From Beijerinckiaceae bacterium (GTDB lineage: Bacteria; Pseudomonadota; Alphaproteobacteria; Rhizobiales; Beijerinckiaceae), in the NCBI GenBank assembly GCA_947478455.1, contig CANJWR010000032.1, positions 1-33,307 of the forward strand: a stretch of 33,307 bases of DNA. Direction: 5' to 3'. Numbering within the stretch: the first letter of the stretch is position 1; each line of letters opens with the position of its first letter. Shown here piece after piece: positions 19,788 through 28,299 of this stretch. The notes under the pieces are model-generated. The model was not told the DNA's origin. It saw only the letters and a program-made list of their open reading frames with translations, and made no database searches. The translations under genes were made by a program, and so were the position numbers.

Positions 19788-20591
19788 TCATGTTCCGCTT
19801 GGCCCGTCGGGCCTCTGTAATCCCTTGAATGCAAGATAGCCGCCATCCATCAGCAGGTCCGCTCCCGTCATGAAGGACGATTCGTCGCTAGCCAGAAACA
19901 GCGCCCCATTGGCGATTTCGTGCGCTTGCCCGGTCCGGCCAACCAGATGAAACGGACCGCGCACCTTGTTGGCCGCCTCGCGCGTGCCGAAACGGCGTAG
20001 CGTGCGCCGTGTATCGATGGAGCCGGGCGAAATCGAATTGGCGCGAATATTGTCCTTCGCGTGATCGACCGCGAGGCATTTCGTGAACTGAATCAAGGCC
20101 GCCTTGGTGGTCGAATAGGTCGCCCGCAGCGGCACGCCGATTTGTCCCAGTTGCGAAGCCACCATCACGATGGTTCCGCCCCCCGCCGCCCGGATGGCCG
20201 GAATGGCGAAACGGCTCATCAGAAACGCGCCGGTCAGGTTCACCGCCAGCGCCTCGTCCCATTTTTCGACCGGCAGATCCTCAATCAACGAATCGGGCGT
20301 CACGGCCGCAGGCGTGTTCACATAGGTCGTTAGCTTGCCGAAGGCCCGCAGGGTCTCGTCGACGATGCGCTTTGCGTCATCGATCTTCGAACTGTCCGCC
20401 TCGAACCAGACCGCCTTACCGCCCTTGCCGGCAATGTCTTCGGCGACTTCGCGCGCAGCGTCGCCCCGAATATCCGCAACCGCCACCAAAGCGCCTTCGC
20501 TTGATAAGCGGCGCGCGATCGCCCCGCCGATTTCGCCGCCGCCGCCAGTGATCAGCGCCACCCGGCCCGCCAATTGCTTTGCTTCGCCCAT
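19788..20591 (-). CDS. Short-chain dehydrogenase/reductase
   Basis: The 267-residue classical SDR has the cofactor motif TGGGGEIG at residues 15-22 and Asp40 at the end of the second strand (VAVADIRG), which favours NAD(H). The catalytic residues Asn118 (NLTGAF), Ser146 (MVASQLG), Tyr159 and Lys163 (YSTTK) are present. SISPGSIDT follows at the usual place. The normally conserved NNAG motif reads VNTPAA, an unusual variant. It is the first gene of the minus-strand catabolic operon, so it may oxidise a hydroxy intermediate. GGAG precedes the start codon. Confidence 0.9.
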   Translation of the reverse strand: MGEAKQLAGRVALITGGGGEIGGAIARRLSSEGALVAVADIRGDAAREVAEDIAGKGGKAVWFEADSSKIDDAKRIVDETLRAFGKLTTYVNTPAAVTPDSLIEDLPVEKWDEALAVNLTGAFLMSRFAIPAIRAAGGGTIVMVASQLGQIGVPLRATYSTTKAALIQFTKCLAVDHAKDNIRANSISPGSIDTRRTLRRFGTREAANKVRGPFHLVGRTGQAHEIANGALFLASDESSFMTGADLLMDGGYLAFKGLQRPDGPSGT

Positions 20592-20695
20592 CTGCGCACT
20601 CCATTTCGTCCAACATGACCGCCGCCGAAAGATTGTGCAAGAATGCCCGACCGGTTATGTCTGACCGATCAAAACGACTGCTGGGGAAACTCTTT
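20592..20695. promoter_or_regulatory. Divergent promoter region of the first catabolic cluster
   Basis: About 100 bases separate the first gene of the six-gene minus-strand operon (SDR) from the plus-strand isochorismatase-like gene. Control of both transcription units should lie here. A plus-strand open frame crosses it but has no family-typical sequence. No convincing operator palindrome was seen. Confidence 0.45.
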
Positions 20696-21340
20696 ATGGC
20701 GCGCATCTCAAGGCTCAACAAATATCTTCCGGCTTCCACAACGGCCCTCGTCATGTTCGATGCGCTGAACGGCTACCTGCATCCTGCCGACCCGAAAAAA
20801 GTGCAGTTCCTCGCCGAGCGCAACATCCTGCCGAACATGCAGCGCCTCATGGCCGGCGCCCGCAAGGTCGGCATGAATGCGTTTTATCCCAGCGGCGCGC
20901 ATGCTCCAGACGGCTCCGACACTGTCGCGCGCCTCACCGACACCGATATGGATCTCGGCGCAGGCGGCGGAGTCGACAAGCCGATTGCTCCACGTTTTCA
21001 CAAGGGCTCCAAGGATTCCGAAATCGCTCCTGAAATCGCCCCTGTGGCCGGCGACGTCATTGTGCCGAAACATCGCTGGAACTCGTTCTTCCAGACCGAT
21101 CTTGACCTGCAGTTTCGCGTGCGCGGCATCGATACCATCATCATCTGCGGCGGCTCGACCGATGTGGGCATCGCCAGCACCGTGTTTGCGGCGCGCGATC
21201 TCGATTACGGTATCGTGGTCGTCAAGGATTGCTGCTATTCGGCCCGCGGCAACAACAACGAGTTCTTCATGGAGCGCGTGTTCCCCCGTATGGGCCGCGT
21301 GATGACGGTCGACCAGACCGTCGCCCTGATGCAGCCCTGA
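20696..21340 (+). CDS. Isochorismatase-fold protein lacking the catalytic cysteine
   Basis: From the ATG at 20696, which follows GGGGA, the protein has 214 residues. The fold is clear: Asp22 (VMFDALNGYLHP), Lys125 (PKHRWNSFFQTDL) and the following GGSTDVGIAST segment. In cysteine hydrolases the latter reads roughly G-x-x-T-D-x-C-V. Here the nucleophile position is Gly158, coded GGC. True isochorismatases such as EntB and PhzD also have Gly there, but amidohydrolases need Cys. It may therefore hydrolyse a vinyl ether or have another chemistry. It precedes the dienelactone-hydrolase-like gene by 13 bases and is divergent from the SDR operon, which encodes a Cys-containing homologue. Confidence 0.85.
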   Translation: MARISRLNKYLPASTTALVMFDALNGYLHPADPKKVQFLAERNILPNMQRLMAGARKVGMNAFYPSGAHAPDGSDTVARLTDTDMDLGAGGGVDKPIAPRFHKGSKDSEIAPEIAPVAGDVIVPKHRWNSFFQTDLDLQFRVRGIDTIIICGGSTDVGIASTVFAARDLDYGIVVVKDCCYSARGNNNEFFMERVFPRMGRVMTVDQTVALMQP

Positions 21341-21353
21341 TCCGGAGACTCAT

Positions 21354-22160
21354 ATGACAACGTCCATCGTCGCCAGCGACATGCTCTGCGAGAACGGCAT
21401 GCCGTCTTTTATGGCCCGGCCCATGTCGCCCGGCCCGCACCCGGTCTATATTTTCATGCACGAACGCTACGGCCTCGTGCAGCACACGCGCGATCTGGCC
21501 AAGCGCTGCGCGGCTGACGGATTCGTCGTGCTCGCACCCGACTTTTTCTTCAAGCATCCCGACAAGAAGGCGCTCAACGCCGGCGATTCCCGCTACGATC
21601 TCACCGACCCGGAAGCGGTGGAATATCTCAAGGGCGCATTGGCGACCCTTGAAAAGCTCCCCTTTGCAGATATGAAGCGCGTCGCGGTCGGCGGTTATTG
21701 CCAGACCGGCCGTCACCCGCTGGTTTTCGCTTCGGAGGTTCCTATTGCGGCGGCTGTTGTCTGGTACGGTGGCGCCGCCAAACGCGAATGGCTGATCAGC
21801 GAACGCCAACCGAAGCTGCTGGACGACATGCTGGCGAAGATAACATGCCCGGTCTTCGGTTCATTCGGATCGGACGACCACATAATTTCCATCGACGATG
21901 TGCGCAAACTCCGCGACACGCTGGAAAAGCACCGGAAAAGCTACGACATCCACATCTACAATGGCGCGCCACACGGCTGGCTCAACGACACCATGCCGGG
22001 CCGCTATCGCAAGCCACAGGCCGAAGCCGGCTGGGCGGCCCAGCAACGCTTCCTCGCCCGGGTGCTTGCTCCAGACTACAAGAACGAGCCGATCACCTGT
22101 AATTTCGAAGCTTCGTACAGCAGCAACTACGATTTTTCGAAAAATGTCCGGCTTGAGTAA
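21354..22160 (+). CDS. Dienelactone hydrolase family protein
   Basis: The 268-residue alpha/beta hydrolase resembles dienelactone hydrolases, which open cyclic lactones in aromatic degradation. The expected residues are Glu37 (FMHERYGL), nucleophile Cys116 in GGYCQTGRH, Asp175 (GSDDHI) and His207 (GAPHGWLND). The elbow reads G-Y-C-Q-T-G instead of the more usual G-x-C-x-G-G. The late DTMPGRYRKPQAEAGW segment is typical of the family. A Cys nucleophile fits dienelactone hydrolase better than a serine esterase. It has a good ribosome-binding site (GGAG) and is probably cotranscribed with the isochorismatase-like gene before it. Confidence 0.9.
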   Translation: MTTSIVASDMLCENGMPSFMARPMSPGPHPVYIFMHERYGLVQHTRDLAKRCAADGFVVLAPDFFFKHPDKKALNAGDSRYDLTDPEAVEYLKGALATLEKLPFADMKRVAVGGYCQTGRHPLVFASEVPIAAAVVWYGGAAKREWLISERQPKLLDDMLAKITCPVFGSFGSDDHIISIDDVRKLRDTLEKHRKSYDIHIYNGAPHGWLNDTMPGRYRKPQAEAGWAAQQRFLARVLAPDYKNEPITCNFEASYSSNYDFSKNVRLE

Positions 22161-22221
22161 AATAGCTCGTCATCACTGACTTGATTTTGACATAGGCGCA
22201 TGGATAGCTGGTTCGCGCGTC

Positions 22222-23436
22222 ATGTCCTATCTGATCGAAAAACCCAAAATCAGCAGCTACCTGCGCGGCGTTCTGCGCGACGGCTCGTCGCGCCCGCTGC
22301 TCGGGTGGATTCGCGCGCGCGGAACCTCAGCGCCCGACGACTATCGCAGCCGCGGTTCCCGCAAGCCGAACGAAATCGACTTCTGGCGCGGATTTGCGCT
22401 AATCACGATTTTCATCGACCACATTCCGGGCATCTACTTCGACAATTTCACCTATCGCCATATCGGAGTCTCCGACGCCGCCGAATTGTTCGTGTTTCTC
22501 GCCGGCTGGTCGCTCCGGCTGGTGGTGAACAGCCAATACAAGGTCATCACCTTTTCACGACTGCTGCTCCATCTGGGGGGACGCGCCTGGGTCATCTATA
22601 TGGCCCAGCTTCTGATCACCACGCTGGCGCTGGCCATTACGGCTGCCGGCGCGATCCTGCTCGATGCGCCGCCCTTGCTGGAATGGAACAACGCCGCCGC
22701 AGCCTTTCAGGATCCGGTCCAGTCCCATATCGGCATCGTGCTGCTGACCTATCATCTGGGCTATTTCGACATTCTGCCACTTTACGTGGTCCTGATGTCG
22801 TTTGCGCCCCTGATCGCCATCGTCGACCACTATGCCCGATGGCTACTGCTGCCACTGTCGCTGGCGGTCTATCTCGCCACCATCCTGCTGGAATTCAACC
22901 TGCCGACCTGGCCGATCGAGGGCCGCTGGTTCTTCAATCCGCTGGCCTGGCAGTTGATGTTCGTGCTCGGCTTCGTCCTGGGCGGACCCAACCGGGCCGG
23001 AACCTGGATAAAACAGCACCGCTGGACCGCCCGCCTTGTGGTCCTGCCCGTGCTGGCCCTCGGCGCCTGGGCCGGATTAACCGAATGGTCCTACGAAATC
23101 GGTGAGCAAACGGGCTGGCTGCTCTTCACAATTGACAAGACCTTCTTGACTCCGGCCCGAGTCATTCACTTATTGTCGGTCTCAATAATGTTTGGGGGGG
23201 CGTTTACCATATTGCACGGTTTCGTGCGGCCGTTAACGCGGCTGTTCTCCATGCTGGGTCGTAATTCCCTGAACGTGTTTTGTGTCGGTTCTATCCTCAG
23301 CCTGACCGGGCAATTCGTGAGATTCGCCTTTTCGGGTAGTTTGTGGATAGATTTCATCGTGGTCACGCTCGGCATAGTGGTGCTGAGTCTGACGGCTTGG
23401 GTGTCTGAATGGCGTCATCGTTTACGCGCTCCCTGA
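22222..23436 (+). CDS. OpgC-type membrane acyltransferase (copy 2)
   Basis: The 404-residue polytopic protein is a second OpgC family member. The R-x10-H motif is Arg56 and His67 in IDFWRGFALITIFIDHIPGI. Other shared features are GVSDAAELFVFLAGWSLRL, LGYFDILPLYVVLMSFAPL, and RWFFNPLAWQLMFVLGFVLG. It has a longer cytoplasmic N-terminus than copy 1 (about 50 residues, rich in Arg and Ser). About ten membrane segments are expected. OpgC proteins acylate periplasmic glucans using a cytoplasmic acyl donor. The 3' end overlaps the SGNH hydrolase gene by 28 bases, suggesting translational coupling and a shared task. Confidence 0.92.
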   Translation: MSYLIEKPKISSYLRGVLRDGSSRPLLGWIRARGTSAPDDYRSRGSRKPNEIDFWRGFALITIFIDHIPGIYFDNFTYRHIGVSDAAELFVFLAGWSLRLVVNSQYKVITFSRLLLHLGGRAWVIYMAQLLITTLALAITAAGAILLDAPPLLEWNNAAAAFQDPVQSHIGIVLLTYHLGYFDILPLYVVLMSFAPLIAIVDHYARWLLLPLSLAVYLATILLEFNLPTWPIEGRWFFNPLAWQLMFVLGFVLGGPNRAGTWIKQHRWTARLVVLPVLALGAWAGLTEWSYEIGEQTGWLLFTIDKTFLTPARVIHLLSVSIMFGGAFTILHGFVRPLTRLFSMLGRNSLNVFCVGSILSLTGQFVRFAFSGSLWIDFIVVTLGIVVLSLTAWVSEWRHRLRAP

Positions 23437-24245
23437 CCAGAACCGGCCTCGGCCTGGTTCTCGCTCTGGCTTTGGCCGGACCGTTCGCGCATGCGCAAGA
23501 GGCCGCTAAGCCAGCCGAACAGAAATCCGCCGCCGATCTAAGCCCTCAATGCGAAGTGCCCAACGGCGATATCGCGTCCCCGGCGCCCCTGCCGACTATG
23601 GCAAACTTGCTGGAGAGCGGCAAAAAGCTGAAAATTCTCGCCATCGGCTCGTCTTCGACCTATGGAATCGGCGCAACTGTGCGCGGCAAGGCCTACCCGG
23701 CCCAGCTTGAAGAGATTCTCGAAAAGACGCTTTCGGGCGTCGACGTGAAGATCATCAATCGTGGCGTTTCAGGCGAAATCGCCTCCGCGACGGCCGAAAG
23801 GCTCAAATCGGAAGTCGCCCTGACCCATCCGAATCTGGTGCTCTGGCAGCTTGGCACCAACGACGCCCTGTCGCATATCTCGCCGGAAGACTTCGAAAAC
23901 ACGGTCCAAACCGCCGTGAAGCGCATGAAGAAGCGCAATATCGACGTCGTACTGGTCGGCCTGCAGTACACGCCCAAGCTGGCGCGCGACGAGAGCTACA
24001 TCGCCATTCGTGACGCCCTTCGCCGCGTGGCGGCCACCGAAAACGTCCTTTACGTCCGCCGCTACGACGCCATGCAGTTTCTGGCCAAGTCCCGGGCTAA
24101 CCTGCAGATGCTGGCGGGCGACGATTTCCATCTGAACGATCTGGGCTACCAGTGCATGGCCGAACATGTGGCCCATGCGGTCATCGCCAATCTGTTCATC
24201 CGCCGTCGAGACCCTGCCGCCCAGACGCTGCCCAAATCGAACTGA
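23409..24245 (+). CDS. Secreted SGNH/GDSL hydrolase
   Basis: The 278-residue protein starts with a signal peptide (MASSFTRSLTRTGLGLVLAL, then ALAGPFAHA) and should act in the periplasm. SGNH blocks are present: block I IGSSSTYG with nucleophile Ser82 (the usual GDS reads GSS), block II Gly119 (NRGVSGE), block III Asn151 (GTND), and block V Asp238 with His241 (GDDFHLNDLGY). Relatives are esterases, lipases or acyltransferases acting on carbohydrates. The start lies inside the OpgC gene, 28 bases before its stop, so the two are probably cotranslated. A plausible role is transferring or removing acyl groups on periplasmic glucan or another polysaccharide; that is inference from context. Confidence 0.9.
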   Translation: MASSFTRSLTRTGLGLVLALALAGPFAHAQEAAKPAEQKSAADLSPQCEVPNGDIASPAPLPTMANLLESGKKLKILAIGSSSTYGIGATVRGKAYPAQLEEILEKTLSGVDVKIINRGVSGEIASATAERLKSEVALTHPNLVLWQLGTNDALSHISPEDFENTVQTAVKRMKKRNIDVVLVGLQYTPKLARDESYIAIRDALRRVAATENVLYVRRYDAMQFLAKSRANLQMLAGDDFHLNDLGYQCMAEHVAHAVIANLFIRRRDPAAQTLPKSN

Positions 24246-24250
24246 CCTCC

Positions 24251-25593
<1,343 letters not shown>

Positions 25594-26334
25594 ATGTTCG
25601 AAGACTCTGTTCCCGTTCACAAGATCGGCACGCTGGCTCCGCTGGGCGTCATCGACAACGGGGCCTACGAGTTCTATCGCCTCTGGCCGAAGGGCTGCAT
25701 GTCGGTCATCATTCCGGTCGGGTTGACCGAATTTTCCAGCGCTGACGTAGAGCGCGCCTTTGCGCCGCTGGACGGTTACCTCGATCAACTGATGGAACGC
25801 GGCGTTGAAGTCGTCATCCAGAACGGCGTCCCGCTGCCGATTTTGATCGGCGTCGAGGCCCACGACAAAATGATCTCCCATATGGCGAAATACACCGGCC
25901 TTCCGGCGACCAGCACAGTTCTGGCTGTCGCCAAATCTGCAGCCGAGATCGGCATCAGAAAAATCGCTGTCGCCAACAAATGGACCGATGCGATGAACGC
26001 AAGTCTGTCTCAATTCTTTGCCCGCGAGGGCGTGACGGTCTGCGGCATAGCCAACAAGTCCATCGCCCCCAAAGACTTCATGAAGATCGACGACGTCACG
26101 CACATGAAGCTCGCTTGGGAACTCGGCAAACGCGCCGCCGACGACCACCCCGACTGCGACGGCGTTTATCTGGGCGGCGGATCGTGGCTCTGCGAACCCG
26201 TCGCCAAGGATCTCGAAGACGCCATCGGCAAACCCGTGATCTGCAACGAGACCGCGCGCGTGCGTCATGTCATGCAAATCCTGAAAGACTGGAAGCCCAT
26301 GGCGGGCCACGGCCGCATTTTCTCGACGCCATAA
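25594..26334 (+). CDS. Asp/Glu racemase-superfamily protein, Cys-less (paralogue A)
   Basis: From the ATG at 25594, set by GGAGGAAGC upstream, the protein has 246 residues, the same as the next gene. An upstream ATG at 25555 is less likely. The two-lobed pattern matches the Asp/Glu racemase, maleate isomerase and arylmalonate decarboxylase superfamily: GTLAPLGVIDNGAYEFYRL, IQNGVPLPILIG, TSTVLAVAKSAAEIG, and YLGGGSW with IGKPVICNETARVRH. The two positions that carry catalytic Cys in isomerases are Asn-Gly (77-78) and Gly (about 194-195) here. It may therefore be a variant decarboxylase, isomerase or binding protein. By hand count it is about 61% identical to the following paralogue, with no gaps. 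Confidence 0.8.
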   Translation: MFEDSVPVHKIGTLAPLGVIDNGAYEFYRLWPKGCMSVIIPVGLTEFSSADVERAFAPLDGYLDQLMERGVEVVIQNGVPLPILIGVEAHDKMISHMAKYTGLPATSTVLAVAKSAAEIGIRKIAVANKWTDAMNASLSQFFAREGVTVCGIANKSIAPKDFMKIDDVTHMKLAWELGKRAADDHPDCDGVYLGGGSWLCEPVAKDLEDAIGKPVICNETARVRHVMQILKDWKPMAGHGRIFSTP

Positions 26335-26346
26335 GAAGGAACAAAC

Positions 26347-27087
26347 ATGTTCGAGGACAGCCAGCCGCGCTTCAAGATCGGATGCCTGACGCCGCTTGGC
26401 GCCATCGGCAACGAGCCTTACGAATTCTACCGCATTGCCCCGCCGGGCATCATGCTCATCATGATTCCTGTAGGGCTCAAGGAGTTTTCGAGCGCCGATG
26501 TGGAGCGCGTATTCGCGCCCATGACGAATTATCTCGACCAGTTGATGGAACGCGGCGTCGATATGGTGATCCAGAATGGCGTGCCGCTGCCAATCCTTCT
26601 GGGACTCGACGGACATGATCGCCTTGTCGAACTGATGGCGAAACATACGGGCGTTCCGTCCACCAGCACCGTCAACGCTGTCGTCAAGTCGACGGCCCAG
26701 ATCGGCGTCAAGAAAGTCGTCGTCGCCAATAAATGGACCGATGAGATGAACCGCAATCTCGCGCAGTTCTTCGCGCGAGAAGGCGTCGAGGTTTGTGGCG
26801 TTTCCAACAAGGCGTTGAAGCCGTCCGAATTCGTGAAGATCAAGACCGGCGATCATATTCAGCTTGCGTGGGATCTTGGCCGTCAGGCCTTGCTCGACCA
26901 TCCCGAAGCCGATGCGCTTTATATCGGCGGCGGCACATGGCTGGCCGAACCGGTCGCCCGCAAGCTCGAGGAGGAATTCGGCAAGCCTGTGATCTGCAAC
27001 CAGACATCGCGCATTCGCCACATGCTGCAAATGCTCAACGCCTGGGAGCCCATTCAGGGCCACGGCAAGCTACTGTCCGCCGCCTGA
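26347..27087 (+). CDS. Asp/Glu racemase-superfamily protein, Cys-less (paralogue B)
   Basis: This 246-residue protein aligns gap-free with the gene 12 bases upstream (about 151 of 246 residues identical by hand). Conserved blocks are VGLKEFSSADVERVFAPM, YLDQLMERGVDMVIQNGVP, VVANKWTDEMNRNLAQFF and GGGTWLAEPVARKLEEEFGK. As in paralogue A, neither expected catalytic cysteine is present, yet the two copies share tightly conserved blocks around both sites, suggesting constrained function. The ribosome-binding site is AAGGAACAAAC before the ATG. The paralogues could form a heteromer or handle two related substrates. The enolase-family gene follows by 22 bases. Confidence 0.8.
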   Translation: MFEDSQPRFKIGCLTPLGAIGNEPYEFYRIAPPGIMLIMIPVGLKEFSSADVERVFAPMTNYLDQLMERGVDMVIQNGVPLPILLGLDGHDRLVELMAKHTGVPSTSTVNAVVKSTAQIGVKKVVVANKWTDEMNRNLAQFFAREGVEVCGVSNKALKPSEFVKIKTGDHIQLAWDLGRQALLDHPEADALYIGGGTWLAEPVARKLEEEFGKPVICNQTSRIRHMLQMLNAWEPIQGHGKLLSAA

Positions 27088-27109
27088 CGCGCACGTTCGA
27101 GGAAATCGC

Positions 27110-28279
27110 ATGACGATCAAGATCAAGTCCATCGAGGCCTGCAGGGTCAACCTGCCGCCCAAACAACCCAAAACGCCGCCGCGTCGTCCGAGCTACAACA
27201 AATCCGCGAAGCGCGCTTTTCCGATCAACAAATATCCCGAGTTTCCGCGTAACCTTCACAATATCCCGGGAGAGGTCGGACCCGAACTCTGGGTGAAGGT
27301 TACGGCGGAAAACGGCGTCTGGGGCATCGGTGTCTGCAACTGGGCGAACCTTGTGACGCCGTTGATCCGCGATCATTTCGCGCCGCTGCTGGTCGGTCGC
27401 GATTGCTTCGCCATCGAATTTCTCAACGACCTGATGTGGCGCTCCAGCATACGTTTCGGCGCGACTGGCCTCAGCATGGTGGCGCGCAGCGCGATCGATC
27501 TCGCGCTTTGGGATCTCAAGGGCAAACTTCTCGGCGTTCCGGTTTACAGTCTCATCGGCGGGCCTTGCCGGCAGGAGATCATTCCCTATTGCACGAGCGA
27601 CGATCTCGACTGGACGATGGAACTGGGCTTCACCAAGTTCAAGATCAGCAATCCGGTTCACTATGACGAAGGCCTCGACGGCATCAATCGCATCGAGGAG
27701 AAAGTCGCAAAAGCGCGCGAGACCGTCGGCGACAAGGCCGACTTGATGTACAATCCGGTCATGTCCTTCAACGTCGAATATGCGGCGCGCATCATGGAGC
27801 GGCTGAAGCCCTACCGGCTGCGCTGGTTCGAGGAACCGCTCATGCCGCACGACTTCGAGGGCATGGCGCAATTGAAGAAGGCCAATCCGACTTTGCCGCT
27901 TGCAACAGGCGAGGATTTGCATGGCCGCTTCAACTTCCGTGAACTCGTCGACCGGCGTTGCGTGGATATTCTGCAGCCGGATTTCCGCTGGTGCGGCGGC
28001 ATGTCGGAGATTTTGAAGATCTACACAATCGGCGAGGCCGCCGGCATCCAGACCATTCCGCATTCGGGCGCAAGCTCACCGTTCGGCCAGCATTTCTCGA
28101 TCGCCATGCCGGAGGCCTCCATCGCAGAATTCTGGTTGCATTCGGACCCCGGCGTCCCGCTGGAGGAAGCCAACAAATATCCGGGCATGAGCGTGCCGGT
28201 GAACGGCGTCGTGCGCCCCACCGACGCGCCGGGCTTCGGCCTCGAATTTCGCGAACAGGACCTCGTTCCTGTCGCCTGA
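27110..28279 (+). CDS. Enolase-superfamily dehydratase (mandelate racemase/RhmD-like)
   Basis: The 389-residue protein belongs to the mandelate racemase subgroup of the enolase superfamily and looks closest to L-rhamnonate dehydratase-type acid-sugar dehydratases. The capping domain includes WVKVTAENGVWGIGVCNWAN, and the barrel follows (SAIDLALWDLKGKLLGVPVY). Lys178 sits in KFKIS. Metal-ligand positions are Asn215 (YNPVMSF), Glu241 (WFEEP) and Glu268 (TGEDLHGR). The Asp291-His318 dyad (QPDFRWCGG, IPHSG) has the 27-residue spacing of mandelate racemase. Asn at the first ligand position, usually Asp, is unusual. The enzyme should remove a proton alpha to a carboxylate; the substrate is unknown. 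It is cotranscribed with the racemase-family genes and a hydroxyacid dehydrogenase. Confidence 0.9.
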   Translation: MTIKIKSIEACRVNLPPKQPKTPPRRPSYNKSAKRAFPINKYPEFPRNLHNIPGEVGPELWVKVTAENGVWGIGVCNWANLVTPLIRDHFAPLLVGRDCFAIEFLNDLMWRSSIRFGATGLSMVARSAIDLALWDLKGKLLGVPVYSLIGGPCRQEIIPYCTSDDLDWTMELGFTKFKISNPVHYDEGLDGINRIEEKVAKARETVGDKADLMYNPVMSFNVEYAARIMERLKPYRLRWFEEPLMPHDFEGMAQLKKANPTLPLATGEDLHGRFNFRELVDRRCVDILQPDFRWCGGMSEILKIYTIGEAAGIQTIPHSGASSPFGQHFSIAMPEASIAEFWLHSDPGVPLEEANKYPGMSVPVNGVVRPTDAPGFGLEFREQDLVPVA

Positions 28280-28299
28280 TCCAGTTGCAGGAGAAAAGC

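Noticed and set aside
22187-22192. TTGACA hexamer upstream of the second OpgC gene as a -35 box
   Set aside because: No acceptable -10 element lies at 16-18 bases spacing, so a promoter cannot be supported.
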